Positions 11,401 through 24,497 of a stretch of DNA of 64,000 bases are shown here, in pieces (position 1 is the first letter of the stretch; every line of letters starts with the position of its first letter). The notes under the pieces are model-generated. The model was not told the DNA's origin. It made no database searches and was given only the letters and a program-made list of their open reading frames with translations. The position numbers and the translations under genes were made by a program. The stretch is from Dioscorea cayenensis subsp. rotundata (taxonomy: Eukaryota > Streptophyta > Magnoliopsida > Dioscoreales > Dioscoreaceae): contig NC_052475.1 in NCBI RefSeq assembly GCF_009730915.1, positions 24,985,016 to 25,049,015 on the forward strand, given 5' to 3'.

Positions 11401-14400
11401 GAAGATTCCATACTGAAGAAGCCAAATCAAGTAACTGGTAACAATATTGGCGCATGGCATCTTGTTGGTCATATGGAATTGCATCCCCCAGAACATCATC
11501 ATTTGTAATATCTTTATTTTCCGTATCCACCTACAACCACGAAAGGAATTCTGAAGTTATGAACACAACTTTTATTGTTCCTTCCATTTATAAAAAAATT
11601 AAAAATAGATATTAGTATAGAAAGTTAAACAAGTCATGAAAATATGGTAGACCAGCTAAAACACTTACAGCCCAAGACAGAAAAAAGTAGCCAGCAAATA
11701 TTGCAAATGACCAGGCTAAAATTTAAAATATTGGATCCATGCATGGAACAAGATTTCATCCAGGTCAAGCATAGTAAGAGAAACCTAAAGGTTCATATTG
11801 CATAGCCTTTTCATTTTTGGTGAGAAAATCCAAAAGCCACCATGTCAGCCCTTTTAATTCACCACGTTTTAAAATGTTACTATATAATTTACTACTTAAA
11901 GCAAAGCCACCTCTCCTTTCTATTTTCAACATCAATGCCTCCAACCGTTTAATGTTATTGCCATGCTTCACAACTAACTGCATTTGTCAAAAGCTTTTAA
12001 GCAAAGAAAAGAAGGACTACACACTGTTTGGTTAAACAAAAAAAAAAACAATTACTGGAAATGATACACAAGCACGCACACACATACACACAAAGGAAAT
12101 TTTGGAAAGTATGACTAAAATATAAACAGCAAAAATAGTACCCACGTGCAAATGACCTGCAGTATCAGCATCATCATCATCATCTTGTACAGCTTCACCA
12201 TTCAGATCAAGGTCAGAAGGCCTTTTCCACTCCGGGGTGGAAGGGCAGATCCAGTTTTCGGGGTTTTCATGATAAAATGTGTATAAAGCTTCAATATAGT
12301 CCTGCTTATATATTCCTGGAGGGCGTGCTTGTGAAAACGTATGTAATGCCTGGACCATAGAAATAAGAAAAAACTCAATAAAAATAAATAAATAAATAAA
12401 TAACATACTAGGAGAAAAAATCGACCAAGATATTGTTTTGGAGGAAACCATACATCAGCCACATGTAAGAGCTGTGTCCGCATGAGGAAATGTACTATCA
12501 TAAACCCTGTACGATTATGCCCATGAGTGCAGTGGACAAGAACATACTTCTTTGAATGCTTTTGGCGTGATAAGAACTGCATAACCTGCAAAATAACATT
12601 GGTTGAAGATTGAAAAATAATTACAAAAATTAGACTTCTGATTGACGAGAGAGATAGATCTAAAGAAAGCATCCAACCGAATTGTTTCATTATGTTTAAC
12701 AAGAATATTTTCTGAGAAGACCAGTCTTTTTTTCACAAAAGCTCAAGTCCAAGCACCACGGGCTAAAATGGTACTCAAGAATTCTCATGCAAGAAAGGAT
12801 GTCTCTCCCGCTAAGCTACCAGTGTTAAATATTCCAGGTCAGGTAATAGGCATTTTCAGAAGATCCAACAGGGACAATTACATAATCTCTGATTTGAAAA
12901 GTACTAAATGAATTTCAGTGTGGCATGCAAATAAGCATACTGGTACCATTTGAACAAGTTCAGGATCCAAACAATCGAACATGGGCATAAGACACCCAAC
13001 ATTTTCAAGCCAGATTTTGGGTAAGTAATAGCAATGAGCCACTAACGTCCTAATCATTGTATGTTGCAAATAAATATACAAAAAGCCAGAAGAGTTTTGC
13101 AGGTTTATCATTGAAAGACAACCTCATAGACAAAAACATTAACAGATTCATTATCTGGAACTGCATCTCGGCCCTTGCATGGAATCTGGTGCAATAGTAG
13201 AAAATTAGGTTCTAAAGGTAAAGAAGAATCATAAGCATCTCCTAATCAAATATAAAAGAAAATTTAATCTCACCTTCACATGTTTAATCCCTTGCTTTAT
13301 CCATTCTGATGGTGAATAGTAACGACTAGTATTGGTAAGATCCACAACCAAACCAAGCTGGAAAAGCACATCCAGAAAACAATCTAAACATACGGAATAA
13401 ATAACCCACAAAAATGAGGCAGTTTGAAAAATAGACATCAGCTCGTTAGAAAATCCCCCCATGCCTATGGAAATGGCAACATATATTATTTCAACTCCAT
13501 ACCAAAGAAATTTAGAGATAACAGGTCAGCAGAGCTAACCATGATCAAAACAGTTAATGGATCACCAGGTTTATCAGCCAGTGTCAACCAAATGGTTTCT
13601 ATCTGACAGTTAAGGGCAACTTAGTTGCTAGGTCACAACACTCTCAAGTTTTCTTTATGAAATTGAATAATCTGTGAATAATAAAATGAAAGTACTGTTG
13701 TTCCAATCAATTTGGTTCTGTTGAAATACTGTACTGTTGTTGCTCATTGGCACCTTTAATATGCTAATCATGAGTTTTTTTTTTTTTTAACATGACTTTT
13801 TCTTTCACCTGCAAAGTGACAAGAAGAATTACATTTGAGAAAGGACTTAAAATTTCAAACACACACACACAGTTCATGGGTGCCAATATTTCACAAGGTA
13901 TACATATTTATGGACTTATTCAATGCTTGGTTGAATTCTTTGCTTGAATTTTTGGTATTAATCGAAGCACACACACTTGAGTTCAAAGAGAACAAAGGGT
14001 CCGGACATTAAACTGATCCAACAGTAACCAAATTTAACAATTGTCATGCTCGCAAAGAGATTTGATGGTCTTTCTTACAAGGGCGAGTGTTCCACCCCTT
14101 CATAGCAAGGTTTTCTTTAAGGCCCATATTCAGGGCCTAGTTCTAGTTCTCACTAATGCAGAAGCAGATGTATCGCTTCATTGTTCTTGTTATCCATAAA
14201 GGGTATGAGATTAATATCAACACTCAAAATGGCAACTGTTGCATTTGATAAGAAATATGTTGCAGTTTAATATTCACAGTTATTTCATGGATAAAAATTA
14301 ATTTAGGTTAGGATAAAGCCTCCTAAAATGATGGGTAAAAATGCCATGATCAAATCACCAAGGGGCAAGGGGGGAAAGCACAGAGGAGATCACAAAGTGA

Positions 14401-16122
14401 AAGTCTAGGATAAAAACTCATATGAGATACTCTTTATAAACAAAAGAAATTATATGAGATGCTCAAAAATATACGTGAACAAATCAGACAACAAGTTTCA
14501 TTTTAATGAGAGAATTTCCTCTATCTTCCTTCAATTATCTTTAGAAACAGATATTTTAGCTCTCTGAATCCTTACTAAATAAACCACATCCAGGAGAAAC
14601 TAAACAGAATTTCAGCATAGCAAAGCAAGCCTAATGGTGTTAGCATGTAATAAAAAAAGTTAATGAATATTCAAGTAACTTACATCACGCCCTGCTTTCC
14701 TTTGGTTGTGGATGACCTGTTTTGAAGAGTACCTTTTCCCAGGTGGCACAGTTTCATTATAAGTCTCATCTAGAGGAACTTTAGAAGGAATAATAAGACC
14801 TATACACTGACCAGCCGAAGGACAATCTAACCAACCTGAGATATAAAAATAGGCCAACAAAAACTAAAATATGATTAAAATTTGTGTGAAATAAAACCAA
14901 TTTATAAGAGTAAGTTGATTTTTGTGATGTATAAACTGTCATCTGAAGTAACAAAATTTGCCAACACCATGGATAGAACTAGGCAGTTAAACAAGCTGAG
15001 CTTAAGACAACCAGGCCTTAAATGAAATGTCTCAAACTAAACCGGCCCCAACTCAAGTTTAATCAAACTCTCACCATAAATCGTTGTTATTATCTTGGCA
15101 AGAAAAGACCCAAACCACCACACCAACTTTGCTCTTATAACTTTAGTCTCCATGGAGACATGTTACTCATGCAAAGAGACTTTATGCACAATCACACAAA
15201 ATACATTCCTAAGTTCTTTCTGACACAAGCTTCTCACCATTAATCAGTATAACTAGAGGTGAAGAAGCAAGTTGGATTAATATGATAGTCATTATGGCTG
15301 CACAGTCTACAACAACTTACAAGTCCAAAGGTGTACCAAAATTATATTAATGAAACATGCGATAACAAAAGTGTTTAGTGGGGTACATAAGTTAATACAA
15401 ATTTTAGAAGAGCATATTAGCCCAATTCAGTAGTAAAAGAATCTACCAAACACGGTGCTGGACTGAAGCAAACATGAAAAATACATAAAATAACAATGTG
15501 CTATGTCAAACAACAAAAAGAAGGTAGTGTAACACATACCCTGAGGTAGCTGCTTCACTCTTCTATAGGAATTAAAGTTTCTATTTTGAGGTGTAAAATC
15601 ATTCCTGGATTGATGGAAAGAACGTTTTTGTCCTTCATCTTGGTTTTCTCTTTTCAGGCGACGGCGTCTTTCTTCACGTTCCTATCACAAAAATAAGTGC
15701 AGAAACACTATAGGCATGTATATATAAACATCTAAATGCAAGATAATCTAACAAAATAAGAAATACACTAATATATGCTTTAAATCAGAAAATATGAAAC
15801 AGTCTGCAAGTGCCGATTTTTAGCATCAGATTTACATGCACAATTTGTATCAAGACAAGCAACTCAGGTCATTCAACAACTTGAGGTGTCTAAAGCTTGT
15901 CACTAATTAAATGCTTGCGCAAAGCAAAACCCAAAAACAATCAGCAGACTTATGATCTTTAATCATTAGCGTACACTCCAAAAAAATGTAAACAAAGTAA
16001 TTTACTCTGCGAAAGGTTTCCACAGAAGATTCAATGTGTCCTCCCTCAATGATATCCTCCCCAACCGGTTCTTCAAGAGGTTGTTCATCTTCTTCAGGCA
16101 GAGGTGATGCATTTAAATCCAT
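8491..16122 (-). CDS. bifunctional mRNA capping enzyme (RNA 5'-triphosphatase + guanylyltransferase)
   Basis: Seventeen coding exons join in phase to 673 residues: 16122-16006, 15681-15540, 14835-14684, 13357-13274, 13185-13123, 12585-12454, 12349-12146, 11530-11414, 11151-11102, 10850-10682, 10582-10460, 10359-10231, 10144-10046, 9244-9155, 9022-8938, 8838-8708, 8625-8491. The N-terminal half is a cysteine-phosphatase-type triphosphatase with HCTHGHNRTG (HCxxGxxR) around residue 180, following GRDAVPDNESVNVFV. An acidic linker (AVQDDDDDAD) leads to the guanylyltransferase: KADGTRY, whose Lys forms the GMP adduct, then YLIDRNFCFRRVQ, LIDGEMI, DGLIFQGWDDPYVPRTH, LLKWKY and VDKSTPNDINTYRK. It works in the nucleus on nascent Pol II transcripts. 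Start MDLNASPLPEED matches plant homologs as I remember them; an in-frame Met at 16134 is possible. The Gln/Arg tail ending QRRR is typical. All key residues are present. Confidence 0.95.
9340..10045. other. intron of the capping-enzyme gene, transposon-like sequence
   Basis: Intron sequence containing GGGTGTGTTTGGTTGAG at about 9350, the kind of terminus seen in plant TIR elements, with a short inverted match (CTTCAACCAAACAAG) near 9410. I could not find a convincing second terminus or target duplication, so no element is defined. Confidence 0.2.
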
Positions 16123-16744
16123 AGAAATGGTCATTCAACATCCACCAACACATAAAGCATTCAAGCTCCCTGATGAAATGGCAGCTGGAAACACAATGGC
16201 CAAATTAAACCAGGGACACAGAATGGTAAATTAATCTGAATATAAAAACCTCTTGAAAGAATAAAAGACAAAACATGGACATTACTAACAAAGTCCATCA
16301 TAACATACAAGACAACAAAAAAAAAAAAAGGAGAGAATGCTAATTAAAAAACTTGATAAAATATAGGACAAAATTGAATAATACAAGCATCATTTTATAT
16401 AAAGCTACAGATAGAAAAGCTTGAGCTGATCAGGTATCATTGGTTCAAACAGCTGTAAGACACATTCCTCATTCTTGACTACCAATCACGAAATGTGGAG
16501 TGAGGAGCTCTGAAGGATTTCTGAATGGCACCATTTCTTTCTTTCATATGCTTTTATGCTTGTTTCAATTACCAGCAAAAACACCTATATATCCCATTCA
16601 GTAAGTGGAGTAAGAACAAACATAACTGGTCAAGATAGTGAACTGAAAACTTATGATAAAGGAGTTGCTAGTGGAAGTTTTAAATGGGGGTTTATCTATA
16701 TACAAGCATTTACCAAATTCTCAAAGCACGCAGATTATAAAACT

Positions 16745-16905
16745 TCAGCTTAATTTCAATTGGTCTAGTGATCTTAACTAGAGATCTGCCGGCGCCTCTT
16801 CCTATCTCGAATGGATCCAATGCCAAAAAACAATCATTTCTTATCAAAGCGGATGAAAAAAAGGGTGAATGGGGGCTTTCTCTGATCAAAATCAAACCAT
16901 GAGCC
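16745..16905 (+). repeat. candidate tRNA-derived SINE relic
   Basis: ATTGGTCTAGTGATC resembles a Pol III box A; about 40 bases on, GGCGCCTCTTCC and then TCTCGAATGGATCC resemble the spacer and box B (GGTTCGAATCC type) of plant tRNA-derived SINEs. There is no clear tail or target duplication. It lies in the first, probably 5'-UTR, intron of the capping-enzyme gene. Confidence 0.3.
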
Positions 16906-17179
16906 ACTAAGATACATCCATATAATTTATATGATCCATCTCAAAAGTCACAGAACTACAATTCACGTCTTGAAGCACCACAAAACGATCGATCGCACTC
17001 AAACTGAGTTCTTGATCAATAATTTGACCAAAAAACAGAAATTTCAAGTTAAAACGAAGAAAAATGAATTAAAAAAGGAAGAAAATTGGGGTTTATTGCT
17101 GGGATTAGAGTTCGAGTTTGGTGGTTTATACGCAAACAAAATTGGAAGAAACTCAAGATATTGGGGAAGAACATCGAAC

Positions 17180-17310
17180 CTCAAACGACAAGAAAGGAAT
17201 CCAAGGAGGGAGCCGCGAGATCCGGCAGGGTCCGGCGGCGGCTAGGGTTCCTGCCCGGAGACGTGGGCGGCGATAGAAAAGTTCTGGAGAAATGCGAATG
17301 AAGCCATCTG
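17180..17310 (-). promoter_or_regulatory. probable 5'-UTR exon and promoter edge of the capping-enzyme gene
   Basis: A GC-rich island in AT-rich DNA. Read on the minus strand it contains AACCCTAGCCGCC and ends TCGTTTGAG followed by GTTCGATG, a plausible splice donor near 17180, which would join to coding exon 1 at about 16140. GGCCCA/TGGGCC-type motifs lie just upstream at about 17451-17500. The plus-strand frames through this island are shadows. Confidence 0.4.
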
Positions 17311-17593
17311 ACCCAAGAGCAAGAGGTAGTTAATGGGTCGGGTCGGATGAGTTCAAGGTCAACCCGGATCCGACCCGATAAAGCATCAACGTGCAGGTGG
17401 ATACAAACCCGATCCGAAATCAGAAAAGCTTGATCCAATCATTAAACTACAAGCCCAACCTGACCCCTTTTGGAGCGGGCCTGGCCCAAATTATTATGCT
17501 TATATTCCCACCAGCCCATAAACCTATTTAGCATCATATTTTATCAATATAATGTGATACATTGTTTTTTAAAAAAATTATATAATATTACTA

Positions 17594-18018
17594 TTAGAGC
17601 ATGTTTGATGAACATGATAACAAGAACATGGAAAAAGCTATCATATGCCTCTCTAAAGCTTTTATTTGGTAAGCGAATAATAACTAAAATGAGAATTCAT
17701 GATAAAAAATCAGTAGAATAAGATAATATATATATATATATATATATATATTTTTGCTTTTTACCCATTTACATGGTTTCTTTTCTCATCTAGGGGCAAA
17801 GTTTATTTATTTACATACGATGTACATTATATCATATCCTACCCCTATTTAATCTACTTCAAACATAAAAATAAGGTTACAAAATGTTATTTGATAGTTT
17901 ATTTAGTGCACATAAAACAAATAATTAGATATGAATTTATTATGCTATATACTCTCCTCCTATTAAGTTATTATATCTTATCCGTCTTTAGCATATTATG
18001 CTTACTAAACGGACCCTA
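17594..18018. mobile_element. short TIR element, same family as the 30.2-34.3 kb element
   Basis: The left end TTAGAGCATGTTTGATGAAC and the reverse complement of the right end TTAGGGTCCGTTTAGTAAGC are imperfect inverted repeats (roughly 70 percent over 26 bp). They also resemble both ends of the element at 30163-34307. There is no coding capacity and no convincing target duplication. A (TA)n tract lies inside at about 17728-17752. Confidence 0.45.
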
Positions 18019-18019
18019 A

Positions 18020-20577
18020 AATATCAAAAGCATAGTTCAGACTATATAATATATTATTATTTTATTTGAGGGAATTTGAAACTCCATGTAATTGGAGTTA
18101 CAAAATTCTCTCAAAATCTTTTGTTTGTTTGGTAAGATTTACAAAATTGATGCAATTATAAATCCAACTGAACCATTTTTGAGTTGATTTTGGAATACGA
18201 CTAATTTAATCGTATTTCCGAATATGGGATTTGAAATGCTTATCACAAGACATGTGAATGTCACGTGAGGCATGTGAAAATCTAATTTTAAATTATTTTA
18301 ATATTTTTAAAATTTATTTTAGTATTTATATAAATATTTAAATTAATTGTACATTTTAAATTTTACATTTTAAACAGGTTTATAAAAAATGTTTAAATTA
18401 TAACTAAATTTCAAAATTTTTAATTTAAAATTTGTTGTTATAGGAAAATAATTGATAGTATACCATATTTAATATAAATATTAAACATATAAAATAAATT
18501 AATGCACAAAGTAATAATAATATATTAAAGCAACTAAATAATTATTTATTAAATAATTAATAAAATAAAATAGTGTATTTTATAATTAATAAAACCTATG
18601 ACTATATATCAAATTCAATTTTATAATTTTTTTCAACAAAACACAAAATTTTATAATCTAAGTATTCCAAATACATTTAACAAAGCACTAGATTTGACAC
18701 GTACTATATTATCAAATACATCAAATACATGATTTATAAATATATTATAATATAAAATACACAATATTTTCAATTACATCTAATCAAACATCACCTAAAT
18801 GTCCTTAACAATATTTATATAATTTAAATCAAACACCTAACACTACCTAACTAATTGTGTACTAGAATTCTCTCATGGAAGCCAAGGTGCGAAGATTCCA
18901 ACGTAAGTGAGAAAATGAACTCATTTGACAAGAAGCTATCACAAACGGCGCAACATACAAGCCTAATTTTCTTAATTGTTAATAATTGTAATTAAATATC
19001 CATTTTGTGGTAATCCTAGCTCACACCAAATCAGTAACATGATAACATCCATAATCACGTCCATATACATCCAAATAATTGTAATCAGATATTCTAACAT
19101 TAACTTAATCACGTCCATATTCACAAAGACCAAATCACGTCCATATACATCCAAACAATAACTTAACACCGTGCGTTAAGCTCACCACCCTCCACCACCC
19201 TATTGATTTGATATAGTGACCCACCCACCTAAACACCCTGGAAGTTTCCTGGCCAATCATCAGCTGCCACTTTGAGCTTTGAAAAAGTTATAAATTTAAT
19301 TCTAAACTATTTTCTAAAACTCATCCTAAATCAAATTACAAGTGTTTTCACAATAAAATAAAATAAATTAACAATAAGTAACCATTTTCTTTAAGAGATT
19401 CAAAAATTTATTTACTAGCAAAAGGAGTTTGACTAAATAATTAACATGTAAGTCATTTAAGTAAATAATTTTGCATTTAAATTCAGATATATGTATATAA
19501 AAATAATATGTTAGAAGCCTTTTATAGAGTTTTGAGTATTTTGTTCAAACTGATTTAGAGCCCGTAACTCATAATAAATCAATAGATCAAATATCAAAAA
19601 ATGAACTTTATTATCTAATATACATACAATTTGTTTCTAATAATAACATCTCAATTAGTCTCAATCAATAATGATAAAAATACAAAGTATTTAACGCCTA
19701 ACTTAAAATATTTTCAATGCCAAATTTAAATAAAAAAAAAATTGAAGGTTCTCACGTCAAAATCAAAATTAAGTAGTGGTTGATTTATACAATTTTATAA
19801 AAAAAATAGTGTTTCCTAAACAATTAACTCAACATAATATTTTCTTAGGAAACAAGTTTTTACTTAAATCCAAATTAAAATTATGGAACTGTGGAAAGGG
19901 CATTCTTTTTATTTTTATTACATAAATAAGAAAAAGAAAAAATTAAGACTAATAATAAAAGATGAGAAATTCAACAACTAGTTAAAAGGTTAGAAATTCT
20001 AAAAAATAGCTTGCCCGCTTTATAAAAAAATTTTAATCATATGATATCATGTCCATATTTACTATAACTAATTCCGAGCTCATCTATTGCCTTTATGAAT
20101 ATATTCCGATATCTTAAATTTCAAGTAATCTTAAAAAAAAAAAAAATTAATCCAAAAGTAACATTTAATTACAAAAAAAAAAAAATCTAAGAACCCTATT
20201 ATAGAAACTAAATGCGCTTTATAAAAAAAATAAAAATATTTTAATATACACTTAAAAAATTTACAAAATAACTAAACATTTTAAGATCTCAAATGCAATT
20301 AGGCGTGACTTATTTGGCAAAACTTAAATTTTTATATTCCTAAAACCATTATAAAAAGAAAAAAATTCATCTGAATTTCTAAATTTTAAATAAAAAAACA
20401 AAAAACAAAAAATAAAAATATGACAAAGGTCTGAGTTACTTGGTATCTAAGCATCCACACACCAGCCATGCCACACACCAAACACGAAACAGCGACCCCA
20501 ACGAATCATTCAGTGACACTTCGTCATAAGAAGAGGCGGTAACCTTACCGGGGCCACAGTGGATTGCAACATGGACC
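18020..20577. other. AT-rich intergenic region, no gene seen
   Basis: Very AT-rich. A short direct repeat ATCACGTCCATATACATCC occurs at about 19054 and 19135, with a partial third copy near 19110. The two overlapping opposite-strand open frames at 18972-19169 are artefacts of this repeat. The last part before 20578 is the promoter of the reductase gene. Confidence 0.4.
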
Positions 20578-20585
20578 TATAAATA
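20578..20585 (+). promoter_or_regulatory. TATA box of the first PCBER-like gene
   Basis: TATAAATA lies 78 bp upstream of the ATG at 20663. An in-frame ATG at 20564 lies upstream of this TATA box and so should not be in the mRNA, which supports the start at 20663. Confidence 0.7.
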
Positions 20586-20662
20586 GATCCGATTCTTCGC
20601 CAACTCCAGGACACTCAGCTTATCCTTCTTCTTCAGCTGGAGAAGCTCGAGAGAGATCATCA

Positions 20663-22712
20663 ATGGCGTCAGAGAAGAGCAAGGTCCTGATCATTGGAGG
20701 AACGGGATACATTGGAAAATTCATAGTTCATGCAAGTGCCAAGCTAGGGCATCCAACCTTCGCCCTTGTTCGGGCCGCCACCGCCTCTGATCCGGCGAAA
20801 ACCGAGCTTATTAATGGATTTAAGAGCGCTGGAGTTACCATTGTCCATGTATGCTTGGTTATTTTGCTTTTTTATTTGTATTTTTAAAATGGATTTTTAG
20901 ATTTTGAAGTTTATTGTGATGATTTGGAATGCATGCGAAGGGGGATTTATATGATCATGAGAGCTTGGTGAAGGCCATCAAGCAGGTTGATGTTGTGATT
21001 TCAACCGTGGGGTTCATGCAATTGGCTGATCAAACTAAGATCATTGATGCCATTAAACAAGCTGGAAACATCAAGGTTTGATTTTCTTTGATTTTTTTCT
21101 TTTTATCCCCAGTTTTTAATTTCATTTGTTTGAATGATTCTTAGGTTTATTGTTAGGTTTTGAAGGAGGATTTTTTTTTTCCTGTTAATATGGAATTTTG
21201 GGTTAAATCTACAATTTGTTGGCATTTCCATGGAAATGATTTTTAAAGAAATGATAGGTTCTCAGTAATGTGTCTCGTAGTGGAATACTGAAAGATTAGA
21301 ACTTTAGCAGTCAAACAGTTCAAAATGCTGTTAATTAGACATGGCCCATGAACTTAATTTCCTTCAATAAACAAAGGAAAAATAGAATAATTTTTCACTG
21401 AATTTATACTGATGAGAAGGCCACATGCAAACCTTGCTTGGATTGGTTCCTTATTAATCTAATGTTTTAAAGTTCATATTAATCTAAATTTAAGAAGAAA
21501 AAAAAAAAGGAAAAAAAAATTGTGAAGAATCTAATGAATTTGGATGAATGCAGAAGTTCTACACCTCTGATTTCGGGCTTGATGTGGATCGTGGGCATGC
21601 TGTTGAACCGGTTAAATCGACTTTTGCAACCAAGGCTCAGATCAGAAGAGCAGTAGAAGCATCAGGAATTGGATACACCTTTGTTTCTAGCAACTACTTT
21701 GCAGGCTATGCCCTGCCTACTTTAGGACAAGTTGGTGGCCCTCCAACTGATAAAATAGTTATATTGGGTGATGGTAATCCCAAAGGTAAACCAAATTATC
21801 TTCAATCAACCTTGTCCTATATGCTTCATAATGCTGTGAAATTGTGCTTATATTATTGTTATCATGCTCATTTTCTAACAATCTTTGTTTGCTGGTGAGG
21901 ACGTTGGAACATATGCTACATTTTTAGGCTTTATAATCTGTGGATAAATTTTACTGATGATGTGATGCTTATTTTACTGTAATCTTTGTTGCTGAAGATA
22001 TTATGAATTGAAATTATCTGTCATTGTGATGCTCATTTTGCAGCGGTCCTTCTTGAAGACATTGGAGCATGTACGCCAGTAGTCTTTCTTTGTGCTTCAT
22101 TACATCATGAATTGAACTTTTTACTGTTATGACTTTTATTCTCAGAAATTAATCTTAGTTTCTGAGGAAGAACTGGAGCATATACATCATTATTAACATT
22201 CTTCTATGCTTAATAATACTGTGACTTGAAATTTTACTGTCTCAATGCTGCTCAATTTGTAGGTATCTTTGTTGCCGAGGAGGACATTGCAACATACACA
22301 ATTAAATCTGTTGATGATCCAAGAACACTGAACAAAATTCTTTACTTAAGGCCTCCTGGCAATATTTACTCTCACAATGAGCTAGTTGCTCTCTGGGAGA
22401 AGAAGACAGGCAAGACACTGGAGAAAATCTATGTCCCTGAGGATGAGGTTCTCAAGAAGATCCAAGGTGAGGAAATTAACAAACTATGTGGTACCTATTT
22501 ACTTCATAAAATTGGCTCTTTGGACTAAACTTGGGTCAATTGCAGAGTCTCCAATCCCATTGAACATCATGCTGGCAATCAATTATCTGGTTTTTGTGAA
22601 GGGTGATAACACTAACTTTGAGATAGAACCATCTTTTGGAGTGGAGGCTTCTGAACTCTATCCTGATGTGAAATACACCCCTGTTGATGAATTGCTCAAT
22701 CGTTTCATCTGA
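20663..22712 (+). CDS. isoflavone reductase / PCBER-like NADPH reductase (intact)
   Basis: Five exons, 20663-20848, 20941-21075, 21554-21785, 22263-22466 and 22546-22712, join in phase to 307 residues, the usual family length. Residues 8-19 contain the NADPH loop [11 protein letters not shown], and Arg37 in LVRAAT is the residue that normally contacts the 2'-phosphate. Lys134 in [15 protein letters not shown] matches the catalytic lysine of phenylcoumaran benzylic ether reductase. [20 protein letters not shown] is the usual C-terminus. Members are cytosolic reductases of lignans, isoflavones or related phenylpropanoids; the substrate cannot be told here. One oddity is KFYTSDFG where relatives have RFFPSEFG. 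Intron 3 carries decayed copies of the start of exon 4 (reported separately). It heads a cluster with a pseudogene and a second gene downstream. Confidence 0.93.
21815..22262 (+). repeat. degenerate tandem repeat of the intron 3 / exon 4 junction
   Basis: About four decayed units of roughly 65-115 bp each carry a TGCTCATTTT-like stretch followed by something close to the exon 4 opening (ATCTTTGTTGC-GAGGA-GACATTG-A-CATA). The exon-like starts are near 21880, 21980, 22045 and 22158; the real exon starts at 22263. The AT-rich part of each unit also repeats (for example ATGAATTGAAATTATCTG and GTGACTTGAAATTTTACTG). Confidence 0.65.
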
Positions 22713-24390
22713 ATGTGTTTCACCACAAGCACTGTTACTTTGAGAGTTTCTGTGGATAATAATAACTATGGCTGGGAGTTTGCTTGTTTTCTTTGTTGGT
22801 CTTGTTACCTTTCAAAGAATGTAAACTTTCTTGCTGTCGTAGTGTTGCTTGTTTGATGAGATTGGCCTTTTTTAAGTTCTCAATTTGTTTCTTTTGTCAT
22901 TTGCCAACTTTTCTTTGAGATGGATAGAATGAATATATATATATATATATATATAACCACCTTGCAACAAGTTGGTATATATATATCTCTGGTTTTGCTG
23001 TTTTTTTAAAAGGGATTTAAGTCACTAAACTCTGATTTAAGGAACTGTTTATATCAAATTGTCCCGATTTTAATTGCATGAATATTGATTAAAATAAATA
23101 TGAGGGATCTATATTTATAAATTTTTAAGTTATTCTAAAAATATGTGGGTGAAAATAGTTGAATAAGTTGAGATAAATTTTCTCACTTATGCGCAGGTAA
23201 TTATATTTTCGTTGCGTATAATTTAATTAATATGCTTTCATATATATATATATATATATAATAGGACCCCAAAAAAAAAAAATGATCTCATTATTTGGAT
23301 TTATGGGTTAACATAAACAAATGGTTTTTGATTCAACCATAATTGACTTAGAAGGGCAATGCACCTGAAGAGCAAGAATCACCTCCATCCCTGATATTAC
23401 AAAAGGCATTTATTTTATAGAAAAGGATTTATTTACTTTTATTAAAAAAAAATTAGCAATAAGTGTTGACTAATCAAAATAGATGAGATGTAGCTTTTCT
23501 CTCCTAGCTAATCAAACAAGAACTCCGTCTCAACTATTAAACTAGTCTCATTTTTTAATTCTCTCTTCGCTAATTTTAGAGGAATGATTTCCAATGTTGT
23601 ATGTGAAATCTTTAATCTATATCACTTAAATGGATGATTTTTTAATAATTATTTTTTTGTGTCACTAATATTTGTTACTTTCCGTACATTTACCATTGGT
23701 GAATATCAAGTTTTATTTTATATCACTAGCTTGTTCGTTTTGATTTTGTTTGCTTATTTTATTCTCTTTTAAATTTCCTGTTTAATATAGTTGTGGTTTA
23801 ATTTATTAATTAAAAACAATCGAATAGTTGAGAGGGATGGCAGGTAGGAAAGGACAGCCGGCTATTATGGCCATGGGGAATTCATCAATATCTTTCCTTT
23901 GAAATCAAGCTTTATTCCTAACTATTATTTCATGTTTTATCTATCAAATAATTTGCAATCCTTGTGCATCTAGGCAACAAGTCTTTCTTGATGGTAGGAC
24001 CAAAATTTCTACTCACTAGACTACCATCAACTCAGCAAAGTGTTCATCAAAATCTAGTCACCGGCTCTTCTCAACAAATACTGATTTATGTTTGGTGAAC
24101 CTGCTAGTACTGTCCTTTCAAGTTGAATGACTGGTTTAAGTCAAAATATAACAAATTGGACAGATGAATTATTAATTATTTACTAGTTTCTTTTTTAAAA
24201 AAAACAAGATCAAACTGTAATGAAGTGCAGAAGGTTGAAATCTATGGGTTGTTATTTGTTCATTATAATAGCTCACCTATAACTTTCATGAACTTATATA
24301 TATATATATAAAACATACTAACCATTCCACACTTTAAACACCAAACAGAGTCAAATTATTTAGTTCTCACCAAACCAAGGTGAAGATTGG
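22713..24390. other. intergenic between reductase copies
   Basis: AT-rich, with (TA)n microsatellites at about 22935-22955, 23240-23261 and 24296-24311. I see no gene. The first 250 bases are probably the 3' untranslated region of the gene ending at 22712. Confidence 0.4.
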
Positions 24391-24497
24391 GAGGTGGTCT
24401 TATCGGATTCTCTGATGAACACCTTAACGGGTCTTGTAAATGGATTGGATCCTCTAGCAGCTCAGACTAGCTCCAATATCACAAGCTCAAAGAGATC

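Noticed and set aside
11765-11983. Minus-strand 72-codon frame inside the capping-enzyme gene
   Set aside because: It lies in an intron; the flanking exons join in phase without it and match the family without any insert there.
12730-12850. tRNA-like sequence (GGATGTCTCTCCCGCTAAGCTACCA)
   Set aside because: I could not fold a full cloverleaf or find matching A and B boxes; it lies in an intron of the capping-enzyme gene.
16745-16905. Possible chloroplast DNA insertion
   Set aside because: I could not match it to a plastid gene; the box A/box B-like spacing fits a SINE relic better.
19040-19165. Short regularly placed repeats, CRISPR-like at first sight
   Set aside because: Only two full and one partial copy, uneven spacing, plant nuclear context; a simple local duplication.
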